Of a DNA stretch of 64,000 nucleotides, positions 27,423-36,900 are shown piece by piece (position 1 is the stretch's first letter; every line of letters begins with the position of its first letter). Made by a program: the position numbers and the translations under genes. Source of the DNA: Posidoniimonas corsicana. Lineage in GTDB: Bacteria; Planctomycetota; Planctomycetia; Pirellulales; Lacipirellulaceae. The notes beneath the pieces were generated by a model. That model saw nothing but the letters and a program-made list of their open reading frames with translations, was not told the origin of the DNA and ran no database searches. The stretch spans positions 1 through 64,000 of the forward strand of contig NZ_SIHJ01000001.1 in the NCBI RefSeq assembly GCF_007859765.1, given 5' to 3'.

Positions 27423-29099
27423 ATGACCAGCTTTGGATTCCCAACGCGGCCGTCGTTGTTCAGCCGCACGCTGCGAGAGTGCCGCCAGTTGTACGTGAAC
27501 TCTGGCGAGGTTGTCTCGCGCAAGCACCCCGGTTTGGTTGAGAACCCGGCCAACTACCCGCGGCTGATGGACGACCTGCACCGCGGGCTGGTGCTGAAGG
27601 TGTACCTCACCGTCTGCGAAGCCGACCAGAAGTGGAGCCAGCAGGAGCGGCTGCTGGCCGAGGTGCTTTGCCACCACCTGTGGGGCCAGTGGATCGAGGG
27701 GGACCAGCTGCGGGACGCCATGAAGAAGGCGTCCTCGGAGTCGGCCAAGCTGGCCTGGTCAACGCTTGTGCGGCCCTTTCGTGAGCTGCCGCCACTCGCG
27801 GAGAAGAGCGCCGAGCTCGAGACCATGGTCACCCGGCTGGCGAACCTCGTCGCCCGCTGCGACGGCAGCCTCTGCCCGGCCGAGCAGGCCGCGCTCCGGC
27901 AGATCGAGAATGAGCTGCGTGGCGTGCTGCCCCTGGATTCGGCATCGGCGCCCCCGCCGGAAACCAGTCCCGAGCCCCGCCAGCCAGACGCATCGCTCTA
28001 CCAGGAGCTTGAGACGCCGCCCACCGGCCGGCCGACCCAGAGGTCGCAACCCGCCCGAGAAGATCGCCCCCGCCCTACGCCGCAGGCAACCGTCGAGGAA
28101 GCGCTCGCGGAGCTAGACAGGCTGATTGGGCTCAACGCCATCAAGCACGAGGTGCGGTCGCTGACCAACTTCCTCAAGCTGCAGGGCCGCCGCGAAGAGG
28201 CCGGGCTGCCGGCCACCGAGATCAGCCTCCACATGGTGTTCACCGGGAACCCGGGCACGGGCAAAACCACGGTGGCACGGATTGTGGGCAAGATCTTCAG
28301 CGCACTGGGCATCTTGGAGAAGGGCCACCTGATCGAAACCGACCGGTCGGGGCTGGTGGCCGAGTACGCCGGGCAGACCGGCCCCAAGACCAACTCCAAG
28401 ATCGACGAGGCGCTGGGCGGGATGCTGTTCATCGACGAGGCCTACAGCCTGGTCGCCGGCGGCGGGGAAGACCCCTACGGCCGCGAGGCCGCGCAGGCGC
28501 TGCTGAAACGCGCCGAGGACGACCGGAAGGATCTGGTGGTTATCCTGGCGGGCTACCCGGACGAGATGGACGATCTGCTGCTGAGCAATCCGGGGCTCTC
28601 GTCACGGTTTAGCCGCCGCTTGGGCTTTGTGGACTACACCCCCTACGAGCTGGCCCGGATTTTCGGCTTGATGTGCGCGAAGAACCACTACGAGCTGACC
28701 CCGGCGGCGCGGCTGAAGGTGATGGTGGGCCTCAAACACCTGTACGACGCCCGCGACCGGAACTTCGGCAACGGCCGTGAGTCGCGCAACCTGTTCGAGC
28801 ACGCGGTGCGCAGGATGGCGAACCGGCTGGCCGAGGAATCGACGATCAGCCAGGAGCAGCTGGTTACGCTGCAGGACGCCGATATTGAGTTCAGCAGCAT
28901 CCCGGCCGCGGCCTTCTCGGACCTTGATGAATCCGCCCTGCAGATCGGCATCACGTGCGAGCCGTGCGGGCTGACCAAGCGGATCCCGCTCGACTTCCTC
29001 GGCAAGCGGGTCAGGTGTCCGCAGTGCAGCGCGGCGTTTGTCGCGGAGTGGGGCGAGCTGACGCCCATAGACGCCAGCGACCGCCGCGCGTCGCCCTAG
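27423..29099 (+). CDS. AAA+ ATPase (CbbX/SpoVK type) with N-terminal helical domain and C-terminal zinc ribbon
   Basis: A 558-aa cytoplasmic protein. Residues about 1-180 are helical and contain a TerB-like stretch (LAEVLCHHLWGQWIEG, LVARCDGSLCPAEQAALRQI); a Pro-rich linker follows; the AAA+ module begins near 225 (LIGLNAIKHEVRSLTNFLKL) with Walker A at about 276-284 (GNPGTGKTT), Walker B MLFIDEAYSL near 335 and an arginine-finger region NPGLSSRFSRRL. The end (about 510-540) is a four-Cys zinc ribbon, CEPCGLTKRIPLDFLGKRVR then CPQC. The ATPase is of the kind found in CbbX (rubisco activase) and SpoVK/EccA; no rubisco or ESX genes are here, so the client is unknown. Confidence 0.85.
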   Translation: MTSFGFPTRPSLFSRTLRECRQLYVNSGEVVSRKHPGLVENPANYPRLMDDLHRGLVLKVYLTVCEADQKWSQQERLLAEVLCHHLWGQWIEGDQLRDAMKKASSESAKLAWSTLVRPFRELPPLAEKSAELETMVTRLANLVARCDGSLCPAEQAALRQIENELRGVLPLDSASAPPPETSPEPRQPDASLYQELETPPTGRPTQRSQPAREDRPRPTPQATVEEALAELDRLIGLNAIKHEVRSLTNFLKLQGRREEAGLPATEISLHMVFTGNPGTGKTTVARIVGKIFSALGILEKGHLIETDRSGLVAEYAGQTGPKTNSKIDEALGGMLFIDEAYSLVAGGGEDPYGREAAQALLKRAEDDRKDLVVILAGYPDEMDDLLLSNPGLSSRFSRRLGFVDYTPYELARIFGLMCAKNHYELTPAARLKVMVGLKHLYDARDRNFGNGRESRNLFEHAVRRMANRLAEESTISQEQLVTLQDADIEFSSIPAAAFSDLDESALQIGITCEPCGLTKRIPLDFLGKRVRCPQCSAAFVAEWGELTPIDASDRRASP

Positions 29100-29294
29100 G
29101 CTGCGCAACCGTCACAACCGCGACCCTGCTATGCGGGGGCGCCGCCCGGCAGACGGTGCTAGTCTTCTCTTGACCGAAGGGGGTTGTGTACAAACCATTC
29201 CGCACGCGGCGCCGTAGGACCACGCGACGCCAGGCGTCGTGCCACGCTCGTTCCGGTTGCAGCCACCATCCCCGTCACCCTCTGCGCACCGCTG

Positions 29295-30131
29295 ATGACA
29301 ACCGCCACACGAATCTCCGCCTGCGTTCTCGCGCTGACCTTCGCTGCACCGCTAGCATGCTACGCCGCGGATACGCCGGCCGGCGTCGACCACCCGCTGC
29401 AGCCACTGCTCAGGCTGGCGGAAGAGAGCCTGGCCAAACTCAAGAACGAGGTGCGCGACTACACCTGCACCATGGTGATGCGCGAGCGTCGCAACGGCAA
29501 GCTTAAGCCGTACCAGTTCATCGAGGCCAAGGTCCGGCACCCGGACGCCGAGGCCCAGACGCCGTTCAGCGTCTACCTGGACTTCAAGAAGCCGGCGAAT
29601 GTCGCCGGCCGCGAGGTGCTCTACCTGGCCGGGCGGAACTCGGGCAAGATGCTGGTCCGCCGCGGCGGGCGGCGGCTGGCGTACGTCACGACCTACCTCG
29701 ACCCCGACAGCGCGATCGCGCTGGAAGAGAACCGCTACCCGGTGACCGAGATGGGCTTCCTCAACCTGATCGAGCGGCTGGTGGAAGTGATGCGAGAGGA
29801 CATGCAGCACGACGAGTGCACCGTGCAGTTCTACAAGAACGCCAAGGTCGGCGACTCCGTCTGCACGCGGGTGGTGGTGGAGCACCCCCAGCAGCGGGAC
29901 TACTTCCGCTACCACCGCGCGATGGTGTTTATCGACGAGGAGCGGAAGCTCCCGCTCGCGTACGGCTCCTACCTGTGGCCGGAGAAGGCCGGCGGCGAGC
30001 CGGTGCTGGTCGAGGAGTACATGTACACCAACGTGAAGCTGAACGTCGGGCTCACCGACGAGGACTTCGACCGCGAGAACCCGGACTACCAGTTCCTGGA
30101 CCGCGACTCGGCGGTCGCCCGCCAGCAGTAG
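29295..30131 (+). CDS. Secreted DUF1571-family protein
   Basis: A 278-aa protein with signal peptide (MTTATRISACVLALTFAAPL). The mature part matches the DUF1571 family common in planctomycetes: it begins with a helix (LLRLAEESLAKLKNEVRDYT) followed by CTMVMRERRNGKL, FIEAKVRHPDAEAQTPFSVY and repeated beta strands with PVTEMGFLNLIERL, as in outer-membrane lipoprotein-sorting (LolA/LolB-like) folds. A periplasmic lipid or lipoprotein carrier role is possible from the fold only. ATG 29295 is preferred over upstream in-frame starts because it opens the signal peptide. An intrinsic terminator follows at 30163. Confidence 0.85.
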   Translation: MTTATRISACVLALTFAAPLACYAADTPAGVDHPLQPLLRLAEESLAKLKNEVRDYTCTMVMRERRNGKLKPYQFIEAKVRHPDAEAQTPFSVYLDFKKPANVAGREVLYLAGRNSGKMLVRRGGRRLAYVTTYLDPDSAIALEENRYPVTEMGFLNLIERLVEVMREDMQHDECTVQFYKNAKVGDSVCTRVVVEHPQQRDYFRYHRAMVFIDEERKLPLAYGSYLWPEKAGGEPVLVEEYMYTNVKLNVGLTDEDFDRENPDYQFLDRDSAVARQQ

Positions 30132-30162
30132 CGACCGGCGCGACTCGGCAGATTCCACCAAG

Positions 30163-30200
30163 AGCCCCGCCCGCGATCCACGCGGCGCGGGGCTTTTTTT
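30163..30200 (+). terminator. Intrinsic terminator after the DUF1571 gene
   Basis: AGCCCCGC (30163-30170) pairs with GCGGGGCT (30187-30194), with an inner CCGCG/CGCGG stem and loop ATCCA, followed directly by a run of seven T's. Confidence 0.85.
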
Positions 30201-30382
30201 GTTTTTGGTGGCGGGCGGGCGGCCTGCACGTTGATTCGCTCTAGGTAAAGCCACTCGGCCGCAAGGCGCTGCGGCCTACAGCCGGGGAACGACCTCCTCC
30301 CCCACAGCAGGCGTTACAGAACCCTTTAGCTGGGCCCCGCGAGCGGTCGCCCGACCGCCGGCCCCCACCTCAGGAGCGACTC

Positions 30383-31648
30383 ATGCGATACTGCCCCACC
30401 CGCCTGCTCTCCCAGATCAAGCACACCGCGTACGCCGCCGGCGCAGCGCTCGCGATCGCGTCGACCGCGTCGGCGACCGTGCCCTACGGCTCGCTCGCCG
30501 GCGGGCTGCCCGGCGTAGGCCCAGGACTGGCCCCGCCGTCGATCGTGCCGGGCAAGGAGTACAGCCACAACCTCGACCACACGATCACCGCGGTCGGGAC
30601 CGCTCCGTTCTTCGAGCAGGTAGTCGCTTGGGACGGGTCAGGAGGGGTCGCCAACGGTGTGAACTTTGTCGGTGAACGCGCCAGCTACCTGACGCGGAGC
30701 GAAGTCGACGCCATCGCCAACCGGGGCGACTACCTGTTCAACCAGCTCAAGTCGGAGCGGGCCCACCTGGTTTGGTCCTTCGACGACACCTACCACAGCA
30801 TCCTGCCCGGTGGCGGCGTCGCCCCCGGCGTCCTGCCGCCAACCGGTCCGGTCTCACTGGCGAACGGAAACACCGTGGGCGGCGCCGCGGAGCTCAACTA
30901 CGAACTCGGCCTGTGGGGAGGCGCCAACGCCCCCGAGACCCAGGGCGTGTGGGCCAAGGCGGCCGAGATCAACGCGATGCCGACCGCCGGCGAGTTTGTT
31001 GACATCGACGGCGTCGAGTTGTGGGGCCCTGAGCCCGCCTTCACGGCGGACTCCGATAAGTACTCGCTCGACATCGACATGCTGACCACCGGCGCCGGCC
31101 CCGGCGGCGGCGCGGTGTCGGTCTGGAACGGCGGCTCCGGCACACCGTACGCCTCACACGCCACGATCGCGGCCGCGGTGGTTTCGCTGCTCGGCCCGGT
31201 CAGCGGCTACCTGCCATCGGTGAATGGCGCCATCGACGGCATCGACGCGATCAACCTGGACGCCCTGATGGTCCGTGAAGTCGCCGGTGAGATGGACGAC
31301 TTCGGCCGCGACCCGACCGGCGGCGGCAACCACGACGAGATCATCTTCAGCATCCGGCAGATCCTCGACCCGTCCAGCTCCACCGGCTACTACGCCACGG
31401 GCAGCGAGCTGTTCGTGCTGGACGGCGCCGGCTCGGTCAGCTTCCTGAAGCACGGCGGGCACGCCTGGGACAAGGCCTACGCCCTGACCACCTTCGGGAC
31501 GCAGACCCCCAACGGCCGCTTTGTGCTGGACGTGAACGCCATCGAGGCGGTCGGCCAGAGCGTCGTGCCCGAGCCTGCCGCCGCGGCCCTCGGCTTCGCT
31601 ACGCTCGCCACGGCGGGCGCCGTGCGTCGGCGTCGCCGCGAGGTCTGA
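30383..31648 (+). CDS. PEP-CTERM secreted protein
   Basis: A 421-aa exported protein. It starts MRYCPTRLLSQIKHTAYAAG with a signal sequence ending ASTASA, has a beta-rich acidic body, and ends with a PEP-CTERM signal: VVPEPAAAALGFATLATAGA then RRRRREV, that is Pro-Glu-Pro, a membrane segment and a basic tail. Such proteins are processed by exosortase and anchored or released at the surface; no exosortase lies in the window. A good ribosome binding site (CAGGAGCG) precedes ATG 30383. The body has no recognised enzyme motif. It is a single-gene unit between two intrinsic terminators. Confidence 0.85.
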   Translation: MRYCPTRLLSQIKHTAYAAGAALAIASTASATVPYGSLAGGLPGVGPGLAPPSIVPGKEYSHNLDHTITAVGTAPFFEQVVAWDGSGGVANGVNFVGERASYLTRSEVDAIANRGDYLFNQLKSERAHLVWSFDDTYHSILPGGGVAPGVLPPTGPVSLANGNTVGGAAELNYELGLWGGANAPETQGVWAKAAEINAMPTAGEFVDIDGVELWGPEPAFTADSDKYSLDIDMLTTGAGPGGGAVSVWNGGSGTPYASHATIAAAVVSLLGPVSGYLPSVNGAIDGIDAINLDALMVREVAGEMDDFGRDPTGGGNHDEIIFSIRQILDPSSSTGYYATGSELFVLDGAGSVSFLKHGGHAWDKAYALTTFGTQTPNGRFVLDVNAIEAVGQSVVPEPAAAALGFATLATAGAVRRRRREV

Positions 31649-31694
31649 GCCCACCAACTGACTCCGGCGTCCTCGTAGGACGCCCTTCGTGCCG

Positions 31695-31730
31695 AGAGGG
31701 CCGGTCGCCTGCGACCGGCCCTCTTTCGTT
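31695..31730 (+). terminator. Intrinsic terminator after the PEP-CTERM gene
   Basis: AGAGGGCCGGTC (31695-31706) pairs perfectly with GACCGGCCCTCT (31713-31724), loop GCCTGC, followed by TTCGTTTT. This is one of the strongest hairpins in the window. Confidence 0.85.
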
Positions 31731-31836
31731 TTGCTTCCTTCGCTAGCGGCCCCTGGCGGTAGCGCACACGCGGCCAAGCTGCTAGAATCCATGCCCCCGC
31801 ACTCCCCCTCCCACGACGCTACCCTCCGAGCACTGG

Positions 31837-33729
31837 ATGGCCTGGGCTACCCCGGACAGCTACTTCGAGCAGATGGACCGCTGGCTCGAGATGGAGGGCG
31901 AGGCCGAACGCCAGCGGATGGCCGAGCGGCGCACGCGCCGCGGCGGCAACCCGGAGCGCACCGGCGAGACGATCGTCAACCTGCGGCTGGTCGACCACCG
32001 CACCGGACTCGCCGGGCGGTACCTGCTGAGCCTCGGCAAGCCCGCCGGAGAGCGGCTGCCGATGAACCGCCTGAAGGTCGGCTCGCCGATCGTCATCTCG
32101 GACGAGGATCGGCTCGACGCGGCCGGCGTGCCGGGCGTGGTCAGCAAGCGGACGCCCACCGACATCCAGGTGGCGGTCGAACAGTGGCCCGACGCCAAAC
32201 GCCTGCGGCTGGACCTGTCGCCGGACGAGAAGACCCGCCTGCGGCAGGCGGCGGCGATGGCCCGGGCGCGGTCGGTCAACGGGTCGCAGGCCCGGCTGCG
32301 CGACGCGTTGCTCGGCCTGCACGAGCCGCGGTTCCACGAGGAGCGCCCGGTCGAGTTCGTGAGCCGCCTGAACGAGTCCCAACAGGAAGCCGTGCGTTTC
32401 GCCCTCTCCGCACGCGATGTGGCAATCGTGCACGGCCCGCCGGGCACGGGCAAGACCACCACGCTCACCGAGCTGATCGTGCAGGCGGTCGAGGACGGCG
32501 CCAAGGTGCTGGCGTGCGCCCCCAGCAACACCGCGGTGGACAACCTGCTAGAGCGGATCGCCCCGCATAGCCCGTCTGTGCTGCGGGTCGGCCACCCGGC
32601 GCGGGTGCTGGAGCAGCTCCGCAGCCACACGCTGGACGAGCTGGTTGAGGCCGACGAGGGGACCGCCATCGTGCAAGAGATCCTCCGCGAGGCGGAGCAG
32701 CTGATGCGGGGGGCTTCCAAGCCGTCGCGGTCGCACCGCGGCCACGCCTACCGCAGCGACCTGTACGCCGAGGCCAAGCGGCTCCGCCAGCAGGCGCGGC
32801 TGATGGAACGCCACATCATCCAGCAGATCCTCGACTCGGCCGACGTGATCTGCACCACACTCACGATCGACGAAGAGCTGCTCGGCGACCGGCGGTTCGA
32901 CCTGGTCGTGATCGACGAGGCCTGCCAGTCCACCGAGCCCGCCCTGTGGCAGGCGGCGCTGCGTGCCGACCGTGTGGTGCTGGGGGGCGACCACTGCCAG
33001 CTCCCCCCCACCGTGCTGTCCAAGGAGGCCCAACGCGAGGGCTTTGGCGTCAGCCCGATGGAACGGCTGGTCAATCGCCTGGGCGGAGACGTGTTCCGGC
33101 GCCTGACTGTGCAGTATCGCATGAACGGCGCGCTCATGCGGTTCTCCAGCGACTACTTCTACGACGGCCAGCTGACCGCCGACGTCTCAGCCGCCGGTCG
33201 TCGACTCGCGGATATGCCGGGCGTCGATGCGCCGGACGACCAGCATCCGATCATCGAATTCTGGGATACCGCTGGCGCCAGCTGGGACGAGGAGCTCGAG
33301 CCCGACGGCGAGAGCAAACGCAACCCCCGCGAGGCCGACTGGGTCAAGCTCCAGGTCGAGCAGTTCCTGGCGGCCGGCGTCCATCCGGACCAGATCGCGG
33401 TGATCGCCCCCTACGCCGCGCAGGTGCGGCTGCTGCGCAACCGCTTGCCGATCGACGGACTGGAGATCGACACCGTCGACGGGTTCCAAGGCCGCGAGAA
33501 GGAAGTGGTCATCATCACCCTCGTGCGCAGCAACCGCACGGGCGAGATTGGCTTCCTGGCCGACGAACGCCGCACCAACGTAGCCCTCACCCGCGCCAAG
33601 CGGGCGTTGCGAGTGATCGGCGACAGCGCAACGCTTGGCGGCAACCCGTTCTACGCTCTCCTGCTCGAGTACTTCCAGCAGGAGGGCGAGTATCGGACCG
33701 TGTGGGAGCTGGACTCCATCGACTTCTAG
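31837..33729 (+). CDS. Superfamily 1 DNA/RNA helicase (IGHMBP2/Upf1-like)
   Basis: A 630-aa helicase. Residues about 1-150 form an oligonucleotide-binding beta-barrel-like start; the motor shows motif I GPPGTGKTTTL near residue 200, motif Ia CAPSNTAVDNLLERI, motif II VVIDEACQSTEPALWQ near 357, motif III GGDHCQLPPTVLS, motif IV QYRMNGALMRFSSDYFYDGQ, motif V VDGFQGREKEVVIITLVRSN and motif VI NVALTRAKRALRVIGD. These are typical of the 5'-to-3' SF1B group including IGHMBP2, Upf1 and bacterial RecD2-like relatives. It probably acts in nucleic-acid repair or RNP remodelling. The gene stands alone. ATG 31837 lacks a clear ribosome binding site. Confidence 0.92.
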   Translation: MAWATPDSYFEQMDRWLEMEGEAERQRMAERRTRRGGNPERTGETIVNLRLVDHRTGLAGRYLLSLGKPAGERLPMNRLKVGSPIVISDEDRLDAAGVPGVVSKRTPTDIQVAVEQWPDAKRLRLDLSPDEKTRLRQAAAMARARSVNGSQARLRDALLGLHEPRFHEERPVEFVSRLNESQQEAVRFALSARDVAIVHGPPGTGKTTTLTELIVQAVEDGAKVLACAPSNTAVDNLLERIAPHSPSVLRVGHPARVLEQLRSHTLDELVEADEGTAIVQEILREAEQLMRGASKPSRSHRGHAYRSDLYAEAKRLRQQARLMERHIIQQILDSADVICTTLTIDEELLGDRRFDLVVIDEACQSTEPALWQAALRADRVVLGGDHCQLPPTVLSKEAQREGFGVSPMERLVNRLGGDVFRRLTVQYRMNGALMRFSSDYFYDGQLTADVSAAGRRLADMPGVDAPDDQHPIIEFWDTAGASWDEELEPDGESKRNPREADWVKLQVEQFLAAGVHPDQIAVIAPYAAQVRLLRNRLPIDGLEIDTVDGFQGREKEVVIITLVRSNRTGEIGFLADERRTNVALTRAKRALRVIGDSATLGGNPFYALLLEYFQQEGEYRTVWELDSIDF

Positions 33730-33921
33730 CGTCCCACCTGGCGCCTTTCTCCCTGCACAAATGTTGGCGCCCGCGGAGTGTACCGGTTACCTTAGTAGTT
33801 TGGCCGGTAATCCCGGCACGCGACTCCTCCCTGGCCTCCGGCGGACCCCCACGCCGCCCGGTGAAGTACTACCCAGCCGATTGCGTTAGCCGCTCGCTCG
33901 CGGCTCAACGCGGGAGTTTAT

Positions 33922-36900
33922 ATGCGCCCGCTGCCCCGCCGCTCCGCCCCCCGCCGCGTTCCGACAAAGCTGCGTTTCGAAAAGCTCGAGGCCCGCACGG
34001 TCCTGTCCGGCGCGCCGGTGATAAGCGAATTTGTCGCGTCGAACGACGGCTCGCTGCTCGACGGCGACGGCGCCAGCAGCGACTGGATCGAGATCTACAA
34101 CCCCACCAGCCAGGCGATCGACCTGGCGGGCTGGCACCTCACCGACCGGGCGGACAACCTCGACAAGTGGACGTTTCCCAATGCGCCCCAGTCGGTGCTA
34201 GGGCCGGGCGAGTACCTGATTGTGTTCGCGTCCAGCCAAGAAACCGAGACCTACATCGACCCGCTCGGCTACCTCCATACCGACTTCGCGCTCTCGGCGG
34301 GCGGCGAGTTCCTCGGTCTCACCGACCCGGCCGAGAATATCGTCTCGTCCTACGCGCCGACCTTCCCGCAGCAGCTGCCGGACGTGTCCTACGGGGTCGA
34401 CACCCCTCGCGTCGACCTGACCGCCGGCAGCACGACCTCGGTGCTGGTCCCCTCGTCCGGCGTGCTCGACACGGGCGCCTCGCCGGTGTGGACCCAGGTT
34501 GGCTTCGATGACTCCGCCTGGTCACACAGCGTTAGCGGAACCGGCGCCGGGTTCGACTCCGGCTCGGGGCACACGGCCGGGCCGGCAAACGGCGTCGAGC
34601 TGGCGGACTTGGTGGGCGGGGACCTCACCGACCCAGAGGACGACGGCGTGTTGGCCGTGGAGTTTATCGGCGGCGCGTCGAGCAACTCCCCGACCGGCGA
34701 GGAACCGGCCAGGGCGCTCGACAACACCCGCTCGACCAAGTGGCTGGCGTTCGCCCCCGAGGGGACCTACTACGAGATCAATTTCCTCGATGGCCTGCCG
34801 CGGATCATCGACGGGTACACCATCACCTCCGCCAACGACGCCCCCGACCGCGACCCCTACAGCTGGACGCTCAGCGGCTCGAACGACGGCGTGACCTACC
34901 ACCAGATCGACAGCCGCGACGCGCAGGACTTCGCCGACCGCTTCGAGACCCGGCAGTACGAGTTCGTCAACACCGCCGCCTACTCGCACTACCGGTTTGA
35001 CTTCCAGACCGAGTACGGCGTCACCGGCGCCAACCAGCCGGTCGCGATCCAGATGGCGGAGATCGAGCTGCTCAGCTCCCAGGCGTTCAACTTCGACCAG
35101 CTGATCGACGTCGACGTGCAGGCCGATTGGGAGGCCAACCGCAGCAGCCTGTACCAGCGGGTCGCGTTCGATGTCGGTGACCCGGCGGCGCTGGGCGCAT
35201 TGACTCTCGAGATGCAGTACAACGACGGCTTCGTCGCGTACCTCAACGGCGTGTTGGTCGCTTCGTCCAACAGCCCCGCCAATCCCACCTGGCAGTCGCA
35301 AGCCCTCGGCGAGCGGGACGACGCCGACGCGTTCACTCCGGAACGGTTCGACATCAGCGCGTTCCACCACCTGCTCAATGCGGGCGCGAACGTGCTGTCG
35401 GTCCATGCGCTGAACAACGACGACTTCAGCACCGAGCTGCTGTCGGCGCCTAGGCTGTTCGCGGCGCCGCTGACCATGGCCCCCGCCGAGGAGTACTACT
35501 TCGAAACCCCCACGCCGGGCGCGCCCAATGGCGAGGGCCGCTTCGGCTTCGTCGACGCCCCGACGTTCAGCGCCTCGCGGGGCTTCTACTCCGACGCCTT
35601 CGCGCTCGAGCTCGACTCGGGGCCGGACACGGCCATCTACTACACCACCAACGGCGACGCGCCCACGCCCGAGTCGGCGCCGCTCTACGTCGGCGCGATC
35701 CCCATCGATGGGACCACGGTGATCAAGGCGGCCGCGTTCCGCGACGGCTACTACAACTCGAGCATCCAGACGCACTCCTATATCTTCGTGAAGGACGTGG
35801 TGTCCCAGAGCTACTCGTCGACGCTGGCCGCAGGCTTCCCGACCAACTGGGGCGGCGTGTCGCCCGACTACGGCATGGACCCCGACGTGATCGGGTTGTT
35901 CAACAGCAGCGGGCAGTCGCTCGGCGGCGACCGGTTCCGGGGCCGGTACGCCGCGACGATCCAGGACGACCTGCTCGCCATCCCAACGATGTCGATCGTC
36001 ATGGACGTCGACGACCTCTTCGGGCCCAACGGCATCTACACCAATTCCACCAACGGCGGCGTCGCTTACGAGCGGGCCACGTCGGTCGAGCTGATCCACC
36101 CCGACGGCGAAACCGGCTTCCAGGTCGACGCCGGCATCCGCATCCAGGGCGGCGCCTTCCGCCGGCACGACCTCAGCAAGAAGCACTCGCTGCGTCTGCT
36201 GTTCAAGGACGAATACGGCCCGACCAAACTTGACTACCCGCTGTTCGGCCCCGACGCGGTCGACAGCTTCGACACCGTCACCCTCCGCATGGAGTCCAAC
36301 GACGGCTACGCGTGGGACGGCGCCGGGGACCAGCCGCAGTACGCCCGCGACGCGTTCGGCAGCCGCTCGCAGGCGGCCCTGGGGCAGGTCGCGCCCCACG
36401 GCAACCGCGTCCACCTGTACATCAACGGCGTGTACTGGGGCGTGTACAACCCCAACGAACGGCCGGACGCGTCGTTTGCCGCGATGTACTACGGCGGCGA
36501 CAAGGACGACTGGGACGCCATCAACGACGGCTCGCCCGTCGACGGCGACCTCGACGCCTGGAACACCATGCTCGGCCTGGCCCGCGCCGCGGGCCCCGCC
36601 GCCGCCAACGCCACGCAGCGGGCCGCCAACTACCAGCGGCTGCAGGGCAACAACCCGGACGGGACCAACAACCCGTCCTACGAGGACTACCTGGACGTCG
36701 AGAACTACATCGACTACCTCCTGGTCAACTTCTACATGGGCAACGTCGACTGGCCGCACCGCAACTGGTACGCCGGCCGCGAGCGCGGCCCCGACAGCAC
36801 CGGCTTCAAGTTCCACATGTGGGACGCCGAGTCCACGCTCAACCTGTTCGGGTCGAACGTCAACACCAACCGACTGGGCGCCGATGTCGAGGCGGCCCAG

